Shown: positions 44,578 to 56,577, counted from the stretch's first letter. The stretch is 64,000 bases of DNA from Sceloporus undulatus (GCF_019175285.1 NC_056524.1:170291298-170355297), one strand, 5' to 3'. Notes: a model not told the origin generated them from the letters alone. Numbers and translations are program-made.

Positions 44578-45826
44578 TTACGTGACCCAGAAGGTCCTCC
44601 TCTCCTCTAGCAAGCTGATGGACCGATTTATAAGGGCCTCAGGACTACTGGCCAGCTTATAACCAAACAGGTTCATGGCTGGGCTGCAGACACTTTGCAC
44701 CACCTGGGCAAGCTTGAAAGGGATGCTGAATCGCCATTTTTCAAATTGTTCAGAGGAGTTTTTCTGGGTTGAATAGATGCCATTGCTATCCTGAGGTGCC
44801 TGAGTATTCTTCTGAATCCACTCCTCTACCTGTGAGGTGATGGTGATGCCTGTAAATTTATACATCTCCTTGGCTTTTTGGAGGGGAGACCTGGCAATAT
44901 CCTCATAACGGACCAGCATGTAGCGACCCCGAAGCCATGCTGGCTGCCTCAAACCAAGTTCAGCTGAGAGCCGGATGCTCTCGCAGTTCCCCCGCAGCCT
45001 CTGTACCTCTTCCTCATTAAGCGGCGCTGCACCTTCAGTTGCCCATTTCTTCCAGGTTTCATACTTACCTGAGAATGCTACCATGCGAGAAGCCAGCACT
45101 GCCCGAGGGTCACGTACTAACTGAATTATCCTCATGTCCAAACGAGGGTCTTCAACCAAGGGCCGCAAGAACTCAAGCTGCCGGATCCGCACTGCTTTGA
45201 GGGCCATGTGTTCCTTACGCAGGCAGGCCTCCGCAGCCAAAGTTACATTTAGGGGGCCACAGCGGCGGTTCTTGCAGTGATACTTTTCAAAGACTTTCTT
45301 GACAAAAGGTGTGCAGACAGGCTCCTCACACAGTGAGCGGCTTGAGCCACGCCGAAACATAAACTGCGTCAGATGGTCCTCTGGGAATGGGATTATGAAG
45401 TTTTCCAAGATGTAGAGATCACAAAGGAAGAGCTGCTTCAAAACATCTCTGTAGACAAGAGCTGACCCCACAGCATTAGCACCGCCAGTCTCAAAGGAAA
45501 CAGTCCTTTCGATGTGCCACAAAGGCTCAAAGAGGTAGAAAATGTTGCCTTGTTGGTTGAAGAATTCCCCTACAAAGGAAGAACCAGTGCGGGTGGTAGC
45601 CATCAGGAGAACATGCTTCCTTGTCCCTTTAGCAGATGCTGGTGGAGTTTCTCTAGTCCCTCCAAGCTGCAATGTGACATTTTGAAGCCGGCTCTTGAGC
45701 TGGGAGAAAGCCAAATCCAGCTCACTGAGGGATAGGAGGGAACCATTTTCTGACAACACCAAGCCAGAGTCTGTACTATTGGCTTCCATCAGGGAAAGTG
45801 GAGACTGCTTCAGTTTGTCTGACACC
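44578..45826 (-). CDS. CHST3: CHST3 carbohydrate sulfotransferase 3, main coding exon
   Basis: This exon carries residues 46-461 of chondroitin 6-O-sulfotransferase 1. That Golgi type II membrane enzyme transfers sulfate from PAPS to C6 of N-acetylgalactosamine in chondroitin. The 5'-phosphosulfate loop TTRTGSSF is at about residues 123-130, and the 3'-phosphate motif [12 protein letters not shown] at about 282-293. [26 protein letters not shown] and the end [11 protein letters not shown] match remembered human CHST3 nearly word for word. N-glycosylation sequons include NST, NVT and NSS. The acceptor CTTCATAG is followed by G GTG TCA GAC. With AG from the first exon this gives Arg-Val-Ser, as in human ([11 protein letters not shown]). 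The protein is 18 residues shorter than human (479), because a Glu-rich stem segment before the sulfotransferase domain is missing. The frame is uninterrupted. Confidence 0.98.
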
Positions 45827-47101
45827 CTATGAAGAAAGAGAACAATATCACCAAGACTAATAAGAGAGAGAAAGCATGTAGTTTTTCAAAATACCTGAGA
45901 CTTCAGAAGAAAAGTGTAAACTGTCTTTGAGAAAGAAGTAGCTCAGTGATTTATCACGTGAGAAAAGAAAGCCAAAATGGATCAGGAGAGTAGCAGCTTT
46001 CTCAATGCCTCTCCACATGCTGTTGAAACATTTCCATTCTCTTTCAGAGGAAGACTGTAATAAAAGTGTACCTTTTGTAATGCTGGGAAAATCCGTTTGG
46101 CAAAAGGCATGCTTTTATTATTGCCTCCCTCAGGAAGGAGAACAGAAGTGCTACCACAGCATGCAAAGAGACAAAGAGAAAGCCGCTGCTCTCCTGATCT
46201 GTTTCAGCTTTCTTTTCTCATGCAGTAAGGCTCTCAGTTTTTCTCATCCTTAAGACACTACTCTTCTCTTAGATTTTTGGCTTCAGGGAACACATTCCCT
46301 AGTGAGTTATCTGTCTGGGATCAGTCACAAAATCCCAATGCAATGCAAAAGAACTCCAAAGAATAATATAGGGAATGTGTTCAAATTATGTAAACATAGT
46401 GGCTAAGCATGTTGGACAACAGTTGACTCAAACAACCTCAATCCAATTGCCTGTCCAAATCCTAACTGTCCCATTAAATCAATCAGACTTACCTAAATGT
46501 TGACTTGCCAGATTTCCAATGTTTCAAGAGGTCTACTTTGGTTGAGCCTAGCACAGAAATTTAGGCTAAGGAAAGAGCTAGAAACACAGCTTGGAAGAAG
46601 TTACTTTTTTCTTTTCTTTTTTTACTAAAACTCCGAAAATTCTCCAGCCATAATGCCCAACTCTGAGAGCTGTAGTTAAATAAAAGGTAATGTTTCCAAA
46701 CTCTGACCAGAACACCCCCATGGCCCCATGTTCCACACAGTAGTGGAATTGTTGCTTCCCTGATAATTCTAACTTTTACAAAGGTTAATTTATAAGGAAT
46801 CCCAAAGTACTTTGAAACACAATTCGAAAACCTTGATCACAAAATCAAAGCTTGGAAATGTTAACTTTTGGGTCTCTCCAGCCAACATGACCACTGGTCA
46901 TTCTGGGACGTGAGTTCAAAAATCCCCCTCCTAAAACAGCCTTTTCCAAGCTCTGGCCAAGGACATGTGTCCAAGTACCAACTTGAAAACAGGGGCAAAG
47001 GAGGGGAGAAGTGGGAAAGATGCTGTCCTAGGCACATCTGTCCTGAGTGCAAGGAAATAGGAACACAAATAAGTTGGAGAGGTAAATGTTTTCAGCAATT
47101 A

Positions 47102-47413
47102 CAGTTGGACTTCAGTATCTGTGGACTTCCATCCACAGATTCAACCATCCACGGACAGCAAGCCCATGTTCTCCCCAGTGGTGGTGCATGCACATGTACA
47201 TGCCGCCATTAGGGGCAATGATTTCTATTGTTCCTAATGGTCATGCAGTCACATGCACACACTGCCACTGGGGACAACAGGGGCTGTCCCTATTGATGAT
47301 GTGGCTATATGCACATGCCACCATTGAAGTCCCAGAACTTGAGCATCAGTGGATTTTGGTATCCATGGGGGGAGGGGGTGGAACGGATCCCTGCAGATAC
47401 TGAGGGCCAACTG
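47102..47413. mobile_element. Tigger-like (Tc1/mariner) MITE
   Basis: It starts CAGTTGGACTTCAGTATCTG and ends, reversed, CAGTTGGCCCTCAGTATCTG. It is flanked by TA at 47100-47101 and 47414-47415. The interior has repeated CATGCACATG and CCACTGGGGACAA blocks. Confidence 0.85.
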
Positions 47414-47792
47414 TACTAGCATCCTTCCAGAACTATAAGGAATAGACTCTATTTCTCCTACTTTAATCTGCATTTGTCTCTCTTTCCCTCATTTACCCTT
47501 ATTTTAAAAAAAACTGAAAAGAAAAAATTCCCTGTCACTTCTCCATCAATATCTGCCACCTACCTAATAGTGGGTGACAGGTATTGTAAATTCCTTGTCC
47601 CTTCCCCTTCAATACCTACCATCCCTTGAGAATGCTACTTACATAACGGCCACCTCTTATAAACATTTCAACTGTATGTTCAGCTACATGTCAGTGAGAG
47701 AGAGAAATCATATAGAGATGCTTAGTAGATGGTTAACTGTTTTGCACTTGGTTGTATGACACTCCTGGCAATTAATCCTGGTGGCATCCTAG

Positions 47793-47985
47793 CATAGTGT
47801 AGTGTTGTGTAATAATTTGAGTGTAGGACTAGGACTCTAGCGATCAAAGTTTAATTCTTCGCTCAGTAATGGAAACCCACTGAGTGACCCTGGGTGAGTC
47901 ACACTCTCAGCCCCAGAAAATTCCAATGGTAAGTTAGCCTTAGCGTCGCCATAAGTCAGAAACAACTTGAAGGCACACAAGAACA
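47793..47985 (+). mobile_element. tRNA-derived SINE
   Basis: CATAGTGTAGTGTTGTGTAA, TGTAGGACTAGGACTCTAGC, GAGTGACCCTGGGTGAGTCA and the tail CATAAGTCAGAAACAACTTG with GGCACACAAGAACAACAAC. It lies in the CHST3 intron, opposite to the gene. Confidence 0.78.
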
Positions 47986-48429
47986 ACAACCTAATATTAG
48001 CATCATGACATTACTATGATTCAAATAGAACTTCTTCTATTCACTTTCCTAAATTGCTATGAGTATGAAGAGGGAGACCAGATGGAAAGGAGGAAAGAAC
48101 AGCTATACTTTTAAACCTGTTCACAAGAGTGCTGCTTGTCAGACAATTCTCCTCCTCTCTGTATCAGGCTGTTCAACTGGCCCATTAATGAATTGTGAAT
48201 TCTAACTCTGTATATGTGTTTAAAAGAGTGATCTGTCTGCATTCCTGAGTAAAAAGGCAGCTTAATTCAGACTGGGAGGTACAGATATTTACCTGGATCC
48301 AAAAGGCTGGAGAGATGGTGGTAGCAAGTTTGGACCTGAAAGCTCGATAAGATAGAGCGCTAGCCTGAAGGCTCCACTAAGGATACAGAGAAAGCCTTTC
48401 TTCCACTATAGCTCTCCTTTTCCCCCTAC

Positions 48430-48566
48430 CTTGATATGATGTTGTTCTCCTTTTCAATTATGACAAGTGCTACCACAAACACCAGGAGGATGGCGTACTT
48501 GCTCCTCATTCTCAGACAATGTAGCAATTCCCAGAAGTCTTGAGGTAATGTGTGTCCTTTATCCAT
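48430..48566 (-). CDS. CHST3: CHST3 first coding exon (cytoplasmic tail and membrane anchor)
   Basis: It encodes [20 protein letters not shown] and [20 protein letters not shown], then NNIIS and the first two bases of an Arg codon. Human CHST3 begins [20 protein letters not shown] and [20 protein letters not shown]. The short basic tail followed by a hydrophobic segment (about residues 23-38) is the type II Golgi signal-anchor. Its 137 nt join the 1,249-nt exon at 44578-45826 to give 461 residues. The start is set by the match to human and by the absence of any upstream in-frame extension of that match. Confidence 0.95.
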
Positions 48567-48716
48567 GGAGAGAGAGGAGAGTGTTCAGGGGCTTGCCAGA
48601 GAAAGGCTTTTGTCCCAGGTGGACAGAGAAAATAAAGTCTTCCTCTAATTCTCCTGCTATTCTTCAGCTACCCAGAAATTGTTGTTTTGTGCTGTCATGA
48701 GTGCTGCACTGTCATC
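48567..48716 (-). other. CHST3: CHST3 5' untranslated part of the exon, with two short upstream ORFs
   Basis: A strong acceptor (repeated CCCT tract then TTTCTCTACAG) ends at 48717, giving a 150-base leader before the start codon. The leader contains two upstream ATGs, with 6-codon and 13-codon reading frames (MTVQHS and MTAQNNNFWVAEE). They could damp translation. At least one further non-coding exon must lie upstream. Confidence 0.6.
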
Positions 48717-50379
48717 CTGTAGAGAAAGAGGGAGGGAGGGAGGGAGGGAAATGGTGTGTCATAAGCATTCTTGATATGCATTGGGGTTTGGCACATGTGC
48801 TGAACCACATACAAAATTCACACAGTTTCCTACATATGATTAGATCATTTTGTCTTGCATGGCCTAGAGATGGGATGCTCTGATGAAAACTCTGATGAAG
48901 TTTTCTCTCTTTTGGAATGAATGTAATGCTTTCCACAAAAAAGTTTTACTTGCATAAAATGAGAGAAATGGTGTAGCATGAAGATGTGTGAGAACAGTGT
49001 ACATGACTGGAGGCCAATAATTCCCATGCAGACTGGGGAATATGTACTGTAACACTAAAACCAAGATGCCTTTCCACATCTAATGAGAGCTGCTATTTTC
49101 ATGAAAGGAGAATCCAGGTTGCCCTTCACCGTTTGTGATTATAATATATTACTGAAGAGTTCAATATTTTCTATGTTAAAACTTTTTGTTTCAATATGCT
49201 GCTAGTCTTTATATTTAAACACGCCAATGTTGTGATTGTGACTGTATAATATACTCTTCAGTCCCAAAATGCACTGTATTTTGTTTAATACAAAATTTGT
49301 GGTTTATTTTCCCTCCCTGCACAGTAACCTCTCATATGACAAAAGCTAAGGTGCAGGTGGTTATGTAACATAAGGCACAACAGTACACAGATCTTTCAGG
49401 ACATTCACAATTTTATTTGTACAAATAGTTTTATTATATTTTAAGCTTTCATAAGGATGCCAAACAGTACAATTTTATATGTGAGCTATGTTATGAATGA
49501 AGCATAAGTTATGTAAAGCAAGCTTATGTTTGCTCTGAAAATAAATACTGGATAGATTTCCAATTTTTCCTGGAATATCTTCTTTTTTTAAAAAAAATCC
49601 CAAAATGTTCCAGAGGAAATCAAAATTCCCCTGCCACCCATTGCTTCAAATTTTCTACAAAGTTTACATCTCTAGAGCAGGGCTGAAGAAAATATTTAAG
49701 CTTGAGGGCTTCAGGGGAAAAAAGCACACTGGGTGCTGTCAGTTAGGCCAAAATGGGTACATAGCTGATGTATGGCCAATAACATGTTTGCTCTTCCCCA
49801 GATACAGATATAGAGACAGATGTCTGAGACCTTCATGAGCCAGAATGAGCAAACTAGTAGGACGTATTTGTTCTCAAGTTGCCCATTTCTTGAATGAGGG
49901 GGTACTTCACTATAGAGGGTGAGCGTAGTCTTTATGGTATGTCTCTTGAGACCACACTAGTCTTCTCTTCCACATGATACTCTACATATCTTGGACCAAA
50001 ACTCTATTCAGTCCCATCCAGCGCACTCAGTGGTCTGACACGACAGAAGTTATAGTCCAAAACAGCTGCAGAGAAGCTTGCCCCCAGATGATGAGCAAAG
50101 CATTGTTTGAAGCTCTTACCTTGAAATAACATAAGTACTGTAAATCCCACTTGAAGTAGATTAAGCTGGACAGTACAATTTCATATGGAAAATATATGAA
50201 ACTCCTCTTACTTTTTTTTTAAAAAAATACAACCAAAATATTTTGCAGACATAAAGCCAGCACCATCAAGGGCTTTTAATCTGGCCTTCAAGAATATGCA
50301 TGCTTACTCTTATAGTGTTGCTTTTGATAAGGGGTAGCATTCTAATTGTTGTTAGATGATCATTTGTTATTTGATTGTT
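48717..50379. other. No gene recognised
   Basis: The first bases are a (GGGA)n run (48726-48750), which is the polypyrimidine tract of the CHST3 acceptor on the other strand. The remainder is AT-rich intron or intergenic sequence. Confidence 0.45.
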
Positions 50380-50535
50380 GTTAGGCAGTTTTTCTAACTT
50401 ATGGCAACTCCAAGGAGGGACTATCATGGAGTTTTCTTTGCAAGATTTGTTCAGAGGGAGTTTGCCAGCACATTCCTCTGGTGCTGAGAAAGTATCACAT
50501 GCCCAAGGTTATCTGACAAGCAGGGATTGAATCTT
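50380..50535 (-). mobile_element. tRNA-derived SINE, reversed
   Basis: CTTATGGCAACTCCAAGGAG, TTGCAAGATTTGTTCAGAGG and CACATGCCCAAGGTTATCTG are the reverse of the SINE tail and middle blocks. Confidence 0.72.
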
Positions 50536-51974
50536 GGGGCCTGTTCATACTATGTTATAAACCAGTTTGCAAACCAGTTTAAAAGAGGGTCATTCACACT
50601 TGTACTGCGTTTTCCTGACCTGAATTTCAGGGGGGTCAGCACAAATCCCCATTAACCCGGGATGTTTGGAAACAGAGATTTTAGAGTGTCTTTTCAAATG
50701 AACCAGGGGCTGAGGGGGTGGGGTTTGCTATTGATTCAATTTGGAGCAGAGGAAGAGGGATTAATGTGCAGCAGGTGGATCATACTCACCCTCTGCTCTC
50801 TCCCTGCCAGCCAAAGCCAAATCTGCTATTTCATGACCACAGTAGACAGTACATTTAAATACTCACATCATTGATATGACAAAGGTGTGGATGAATTGAT
50901 TGATATATTTTTAAAAAAAATCCTATCAGTGGGCGTGGGGGTTAGGGGTCGTTTTTGAGGATTCCCACCAACAGTGTGACATGGATGTACATCATCTGAT
51001 TGGTAGTTAAAAAAAACCCGAGAATGAGCGAAATGGTGGCTCCATTTTAAGTCGCTACAAATTGTACTGTGAACATCAGCAGGGTTAGATTGCCATGGAG
51101 AGATTCGATCAAGGTAAACACAGTAGGAACTTTGATTCAGTATTGCATCATCGAATGTCCCCAGAAATACTCGGCACAAAACGCTAGTGTGAATGCAGCC
51201 CTGGTCTCCCAGAGTCCTAGTCCAACACTCAAACCATTACATCATGCTGACTGTAGCATTCTGATATGCCATTCTAAACTCATAACAAGATCCTGCCATT
51301 TGTATTGTTCAAATCTATGTCTCTTCTTCTGCCTTTACTACTTTTCAGGGCTGTTTCTGTCTCATTCATTTTACTTTGTATTCATCTTCTACCTTCTCAT
51401 CATTTCTGAAATATTTAATGTTTTGGTGCTATGGAGCAGCCTCCACTATTCATTAATCTTAACATACCTGCCTTTTGCCCACCTTTCTCCAAACTGTAAG
51501 ACAAAAATGTATGGTGCAAAGCACAAATGAACTGTGTATCAGATCTCCAGGGCAATTAATACAGCAGAAAGGGGTCCCCCGCCCTCAGTGGCTAAGGCTG
51601 CTCCCAGCCCTCACTGCTAGGAAACAGCTGAAACAACAGCAGCAGTAAAAGGGGAAATTAGTCCCTTTGTTCAACACTGAATGACGGATTGATGATTTAT
51701 CATGTGTATTTGTTGTATTCTCCTCCTGAAGGCACTGAAGTGATATACTCATGGCATAAAAGCATGGAATGCCAATACAATGTAACACAAAATCCAATAA
51801 AACTAAAAGCAAGCATCACACAATAAAAATGGCAACAATAATAAAACTTTAAGACCAATAGCAGAAAACTGTTGGAGAAAACTAGCTTGCAGACAGCACC
51901 ATTCATCTACCATTAACAAGGGCTTGAAAAGAAAAGCCTTTAACAACGTCTATACTAGCTGGCCTTCAAATGTA
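50536..51974. other. No gene recognised; SINE scrap
   Basis: 51205-51255 (GGTCTCCCAGAGTCCTAGTC, CACTCAAACCATTACATCAT) is the reversed head of a tRNA-SINE. Open frames at 51069-51530 lack recognisable domains. Confidence 0.4.
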
Positions 51975-52060
51975 CAGTGGACCCTTGTTATACGCTGGGG
52001 TTTGGTTCCAGGATCCCCCGTGTATAACAAAATCCGTGTATGCTCAAGTCCTATTAAATA
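51975..52060. mobile_element. Tigger-like MITE, left end only
   Basis: TA then CAGTGGACCCTTGTTATACG, GGTTTGGTTCCAGGATCCCC and AACAAAATCCGTGTATGCTC are the familiar left end. The right end was not found. Confidence 0.6.
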
Positions 52061-53180
52061 TATGTTTAGTTCCACTTTCAGTGAAGTTAAGTGTGAATGC
52101 ATACTTTTGCTGCATGTTGGTTGACCTATCCTAACAGCCTATCTGTGGATTTGTTTTACTCATGGAACAATACATCTACTGTAGCTTCAGGGTTTTTTTG
52201 TATGCAGAAGTAGGATTCTTGATTATAATGAACAGAACAGAAAGCATCTCAGTGCCCAATGGGAATATGAGACACTGTATTTTATTAAAAAAAATAAGTG
52301 GGCGACCTTTACCAATGAAGAAACATCTGGGATTCTCTGCCTATGAGGTCCTATGTCTCCATCATGGGGTGTTTTGCTCTGTGAACAAGGCTTCAACTAA
52401 TAGGGAGAGCAATAAAACAAAGCAGGGGGTGTCCTTCTCTTTGCAGCCTCCATCCTGCCCAGGAGAAGCAGCTGCTGAGAGCATCCATCAACCTCTGGCC
52501 CTGCATCTCTCTGTTCCCAAAATAAATCTTCTCAAAAGACCCCATGCTGCCACTTTCCCTTTGGCAGCAGCCCTCTCACTTTTCAGATCCTACGTTCTGC
52601 AAATGCAACTTGTCCCTCCCACCAGCTGTTTATTTGCAGAAGCTCAAGGGTTCTCAGAAGCTCTGATCAGCAGATGAGAAGGTGGGGAGGCTAGGAACTA
52701 AAAGCACATCCTAAAAATTGTCTCCCATTGAGGGCAGGCTGAAAGCAACCGTTACCTCTTTAGAAAAGGGGCTGAATAGAACAGCACCAGATTCAGCCCT
52801 CTCTCTTCCATTTCAGAGTAAAATATCTGATATTGAAGTATTACTTCATGCTCACCTGAATGCAAATGCTGGGACAGGGCAAAATATAATTTTTTTAGAG
52901 CAGCTGCATCACCCCTACTAGTTGCATCCATTCAATTGAACCCCCTGCCTCTGGTGGTTTCCAGATCAGTGGAATGGTGAATTTACTCTGAGATTTAGTT
53001 TGAATGTTAGGTGCTGAGCCTAATTTGAGGAGAGGGTTTAGTATTTCGAATATAGGTTGAAATTGAGAGCAGATTCACCACTCTACTGACATGAAACCCA
53101 CAATTTGCCACTAGGAACTACTGTCCTGCATCTGTGCAAAGAGCTTTGTTCCCAGAGAAGTGCTTTGTCCTTTTGGTCCT
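52061..53180. other. No gene recognised
   Basis: The longest open frame (52162-52677, 171 codons, plus strand) matches no known family and contains no signal, repeat or splice structure. It is best treated as chance. Confidence 0.4.
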
Positions 53181-53960
53181 CAGTAGAGAAACAGAATGGT
53201 CCACAATTGGCAAAGGGGTCAGACAAGGCTGCATTCTATAACCCTATTTGTTCAGCTTGTATGCAGAATATATAGTAAGAGTAGCTAGCACGTTTAGTCT
53301 CAGGAGGAGGAGGAGTGAATATAGGAGGAAGGAACATCAACCATTTTTGATACACAGATGACACCATATTACTAGGAGAAAGCATCACAGACTTAGAACA
53401 TATTATAGAACAATTTATAGAACTTAAGACAATTAATAGAATAGACTCAGAACAATTAATAAGGAAGATCAAAGATGAAAGAGCAAAGGCAGGCTTAATG
53501 CTGAACATAAATAAAGCATAAATAATGACAATGGAAGAAATACATACATTCAGCCTAGACAATGAAGAAATTGAAGTACAGTAGTTAAAGAGTTCCCATA
53601 CCTAGGATGAAACATTGATCTGAATGGTGACTGCAGTCAAGAAACTACAATTATTATTATTATTATTAACCTTTATTTAGAAAGCGCTGTAAATTTACAC
53701 AGCGCTGTACATACAATCTTTTTAATTAGAAGTTTCCCTGCCCTCAGGCTTACAAGACTAGCAATGGGAAGGGCATCTATAAAGGAACTAGATAAGATCC
53801 TAAAGAGTAAAAACATACAACTGAGCACTAAAATTACAATCAGCTAAGCCATAGCCATTGTCATGTATGGATGTGAGAGCTGGACAGTGAAAAAAGTGGA
53901 CAAGAAGAAAATAAACTAATTTGAGGTGCTGAAGAATAGTGCTAAGGATACCATGGACTG
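53181..53960 (+). mobile_element. BovB (RTE) LINE fragment, split by a LINE tail
   Basis: Readable pieces on the plus strand are ATTGGCAAAGGGGTCAGACA (GKGVRQGC), LFSLYAEYI, a degraded RNIN...DDT box, and after 53761 KSKNIQLSTKITIS and AIAIVMYGCESWTVKKV. The last is the conserved VMYGCESWT block after the BovB reverse transcriptase. Many stops are present. 53640-53761 is a later insertion. Confidence 0.82.
53640..53761 (-). mobile_element. LINE 3' tail inserted in BovB, reversed
   Basis: (ATT)n, then ACCTTTATTTAGAAAGCGCT, AATTTACACAGCGCTGTACA and CCCTGCCCTCAGGCTTACAA. The same tail in forward orientation is at 17268-17350 and in part at 11335-11628. Confidence 0.6.
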
Positions 53961-53967
53961 CCAAAAA

Positions 53968-54122
53968 GTCAGATGGGGCTTGCCATTGCCATCCTCTGAG
54001 GCTGAGAGGGTATGACTTGCCCAAGGTCTCCCAATGGGTTTTCATGACAGAGCGGGAATTCAAACCTTGCTCTCTAGAGTCCTAGTCCAATGCTCAAACC
54101 ACTAAACCATGATGGCTCTCCT
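53968..54122 (-). mobile_element. tRNA-derived SINE, reversed
   Basis: GCCATTGCCATCCTCTGAGG, GACTTGCCCAAGGTCTCCCA, TCTAGAGTCCTAGTCCAATG and CTCAAACCACTAAACCATG are the reverse of the SINE middle and head. Confidence 0.78.
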
Positions 54123-54145
54123 AGTACTTTTAGGTACTATGGCCT

Positions 54146-54392
54146 AAATACATGAATAGAACCAGATCTCATCTGATCTTGGAAGTTAATCACAGTTAGC
54201 TCTGGCTAGTATTTATTTATTATTTATTTATTTGATACTTGGATGGGAGAATACCAGGTGCTGGAGGCTATATTTCAGAGGAAGGAATTGACAAAACCAC
54301 TTCTGAGTATTCCTTGAAAACCCTATGAAATTAATGGGGTTACCATAAGTTGTCAGGCAACTTGAAGGCACACACATACACACACTATTAGG
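54146..54392 (+). mobile_element. 5S-rRNA-derived SINE
   Basis: AGATCTCATCTGATCTTGGA, TTAGCTCTGGCTAGTA and GATACTTGGATGGGAGAATA with CCAGGTGCTGGAGGC follow the 5S rRNA body (CTCGTCTGATCTCGGAAGC...TTAGTACTTGGATGGGAGACC...GGGTGCTGTAGGC). The tail GGGGTTACCATAAGTTGTCA, then ACTTGAAGGCACACACA, is BovB-like. A (TTTA)n expansion interrupts the 5S part at 54210-54236. Confidence 0.85.
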
Positions 54393-54869
54393 TATTAGTA
54401 CTATAGATACAATTTTACTAATAACCACCTTCCTTCGCTCTCTGATACATTTGGCCTTCCTTTGGGTTTTAATACAAAATCACATGAATATAACAGAAAG
54501 ACCTATGCTTCTAATCAGGAACTGATACCATAACACACTCTTTCTTTCCTTTACTTTTTTTTGTTTTTTTTGTTTTCAACCAATATTTTATATGTAAATT
54601 CCAAGAAATTAGTGTGTAGTCTCAGAGTGTGGTGGGCATGTTCAAGCCAGATGTACTAAGATTATGAACACCATATGCTCCATAGATGCAAAGATCAAAG
54701 GAAAAATGTTCTGGAGATTACATTGCTAGAGTTATAAAGTGATCTCTTCTGCAATAATGTATAAAGCTATATCAATCTGAACAAGAACAGAAAGGAAATA
54801 AAGTAATTTCTAGAACACAATTGTGATGAAAACTTTCCCCAATTAAGTATCCAAAGGGAACCTGTAGCA

Positions 54870-55200
54870 TCTTTGAGACTAACTGGGCACAAAGGTTGTA
54901 GCATAAGCTTTCATACTGTTAACGATTCCCAAGCTTTTTGACTCGTGGAGCCCTTTTTAGAATCAATTTATATGGCGTAGCTCCTAAGAGGGCTACCCTA
55001 TATTTTACAAGTTAATAGTGTTTAGGGGTAGTGTTACTTTTTGTTTCTTATTCTTTAATTTCATTCATTTTTTTATTTCTTTCATTTTCCTGGAGCAGCC
55101 ATGGAGCACCTGCGAAGTGCCCATGGAGCCCTAAGGACTCCACGGAGCAAAGGTTGGGAACCACTGTTCTAGACTAACATGGTTATGTCTCTGATTTCTT
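54870..55200. repeat. Interspersed repeat with a nested hAT-like MITE
   Basis: The outer repeat reads CTGTAGCATCTTTGAGACTA, ATAAGCTTTCAT and, after the insert, TAGACTAACATGGTTATGTC. The insert (about 54920-55166) begins CGATTCCCAAGCTTTTTGAC and ends AAAGGTTGGGAACCACTG. Confidence 0.6.
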
Positions 55201-55619
55201 CCCCTAATTAACTATCTCTTTAGCTACAAAAAGGGAACAGAGCCATGTAACATCAAAACTGTACAACTACCAAGTGCATGAAGTTTTTGGATTTATTTTG
55301 CCTGGCCTCGCATATGACTAGCTATCAAAAGAAGGTCTCCTTGTTGTATTTTAGATCAGAGCTTGGAGAACTTACTTTTTTGGCATTACAACTGGTAGAA
55401 TGCCCCAGCAACCATGTAATTTTTACAAGTTCTGCATTATTCCCTGTCCCTAACATGCTATTCTATCTCAGGACCGAATCAGCATGTTCCACAAAGCATG
55501 CCACTTGAAAATACTATAAGGAGCTGTCTCTCCTGTTTCATAACTAAAAGCAGCTGTGTAATGTATTGATCAAATCAGGACCACAACATTGGGCTCATTT
55601 TTCCTGCAAAAATTCCTCT

Positions 55620-55845
55620 GCATCCTAAAGTCATCAGATCCCATCTGAGCTTGGAAGCTAAGCAGGATCAGCCTAAGTTAGTAATTGGATGGGAGATTGC
55701 TGGCAACAAATACCAGGCACTGTACACTCTATTTCAGAGAAAATAATTGGCAAAACCACCTCTGAGTATTCCTGGCCTAAGAAAAGCCTACAAAATTCAT
55801 GGGGTCACCATAAGGCAACAAGTGACTTGAAAGTGTGTGGATTCA
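55620..55845 (+). mobile_element. 5S-rRNA-derived SINE
   Basis: CAGATCCCATCTGAGCTTGG, AAGCTAAGCAGGATCAG and GTAATTGGATGGGAGATTGC match the 5S internal promoter region. CACCTCTGAGTATTCCTGGC and ATGGGGTCACCATAAGGCAA form the tail. Confidence 0.85.
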
Positions 55846-55989
55846 CCCACACAAACAGGCTAGGCTGAATCCCCATGCTCTTCTCACAATCTCAGCTGAG
55901 TACCCATTTACCAACAAATATGCAGAGAGAGGGGGGACACAGGCTGTTTTTCCCATTAAGAAATGGCAATGGAAGGCCCTAGCCATATT

Positions 55990-56150
55990 GTGAGAATCAG
56001 CAAGGTGTAGTGATTTGAGCACACGACTAGGACTCTAGAGATTGGAGTTTCGTTCCCCACTCAGCTATGGAAACCCGCTGGGTGTCCTTGAGCAAGTCAT
56101 ACTCTTTCAGCCCCAGAAATAAGTCAGAAGCAACTTAAAGGCACACAAAA
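55990..56150 (+). mobile_element. tRNA-derived SINE
   Basis: AGCAAGGTGTAGTGATTTGA, ACTAGGACTCTAGAGATTGG, GAGCAAGTCATACTCTTTCA and AATAAGTCAGAAGCAACTTA with AAGGCACACAAAATAAAC. The middle block is deleted. Confidence 0.75.
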
Positions 56151-56577
56151 TAAACAAATCACATTGTAAAATGGTGTATATTTTAAAACGATGTACTGTA
56201 CTTAACATATAGCTTCGCCATCAGATGTCCCAATTCAGTTAAAAGACAACCAGTACTGGAAAAGCTTTGTTATAGGTCTGGATTGAGACTAGTTCTGGAA
56301 GTGACACTTTGGCCCTAAAGGGGACAAACCAACACTTCTGTGCTCACAAAATGACGCTGCAGAGACACCACTCTGCTCTTCTTTTTGGTCAAGAAGATAA
56401 ACACATCCACACATCAAGATTTTACAGCACACTCTCTTGTTTTTTGGACAGATAAAGGTTAAAATTCTAGTCTCTTCTAAAATTCCTCACTGCTTCTTCT
56501 TATTCCAGTATTTTACACTTTAGTTCTGAGGTAATAGCCAAACACAGTTCCACTTGCAAAATGAACCCCAGGCTCTA

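Larger units (their letters stand above)
45827..48429 (-). other. CHST3: CHST3 coding intron
   Basis: A 2,603-bp intron with donor CAAG|GTAGGG and acceptor TTCATAG, interrupting an Arg codon after two bases. It contains a Tigger-like MITE (47102-47413) and a tRNA-SINE (47793-47985). The remainder was not recognised. Confidence 0.85.

Noticed and set aside
52162-52677. Open frame of 171 codons, plus strand
   Set aside because: No recognisable domain, no splice or promoter context, and composition like the surrounding non-coding DNA.
54146-55845. Functional 5S rRNA genes
   Set aside because: The 5S-like blocks are diverged and truncated, and each continues into a SINE tail. They are 5S-derived SINEs.
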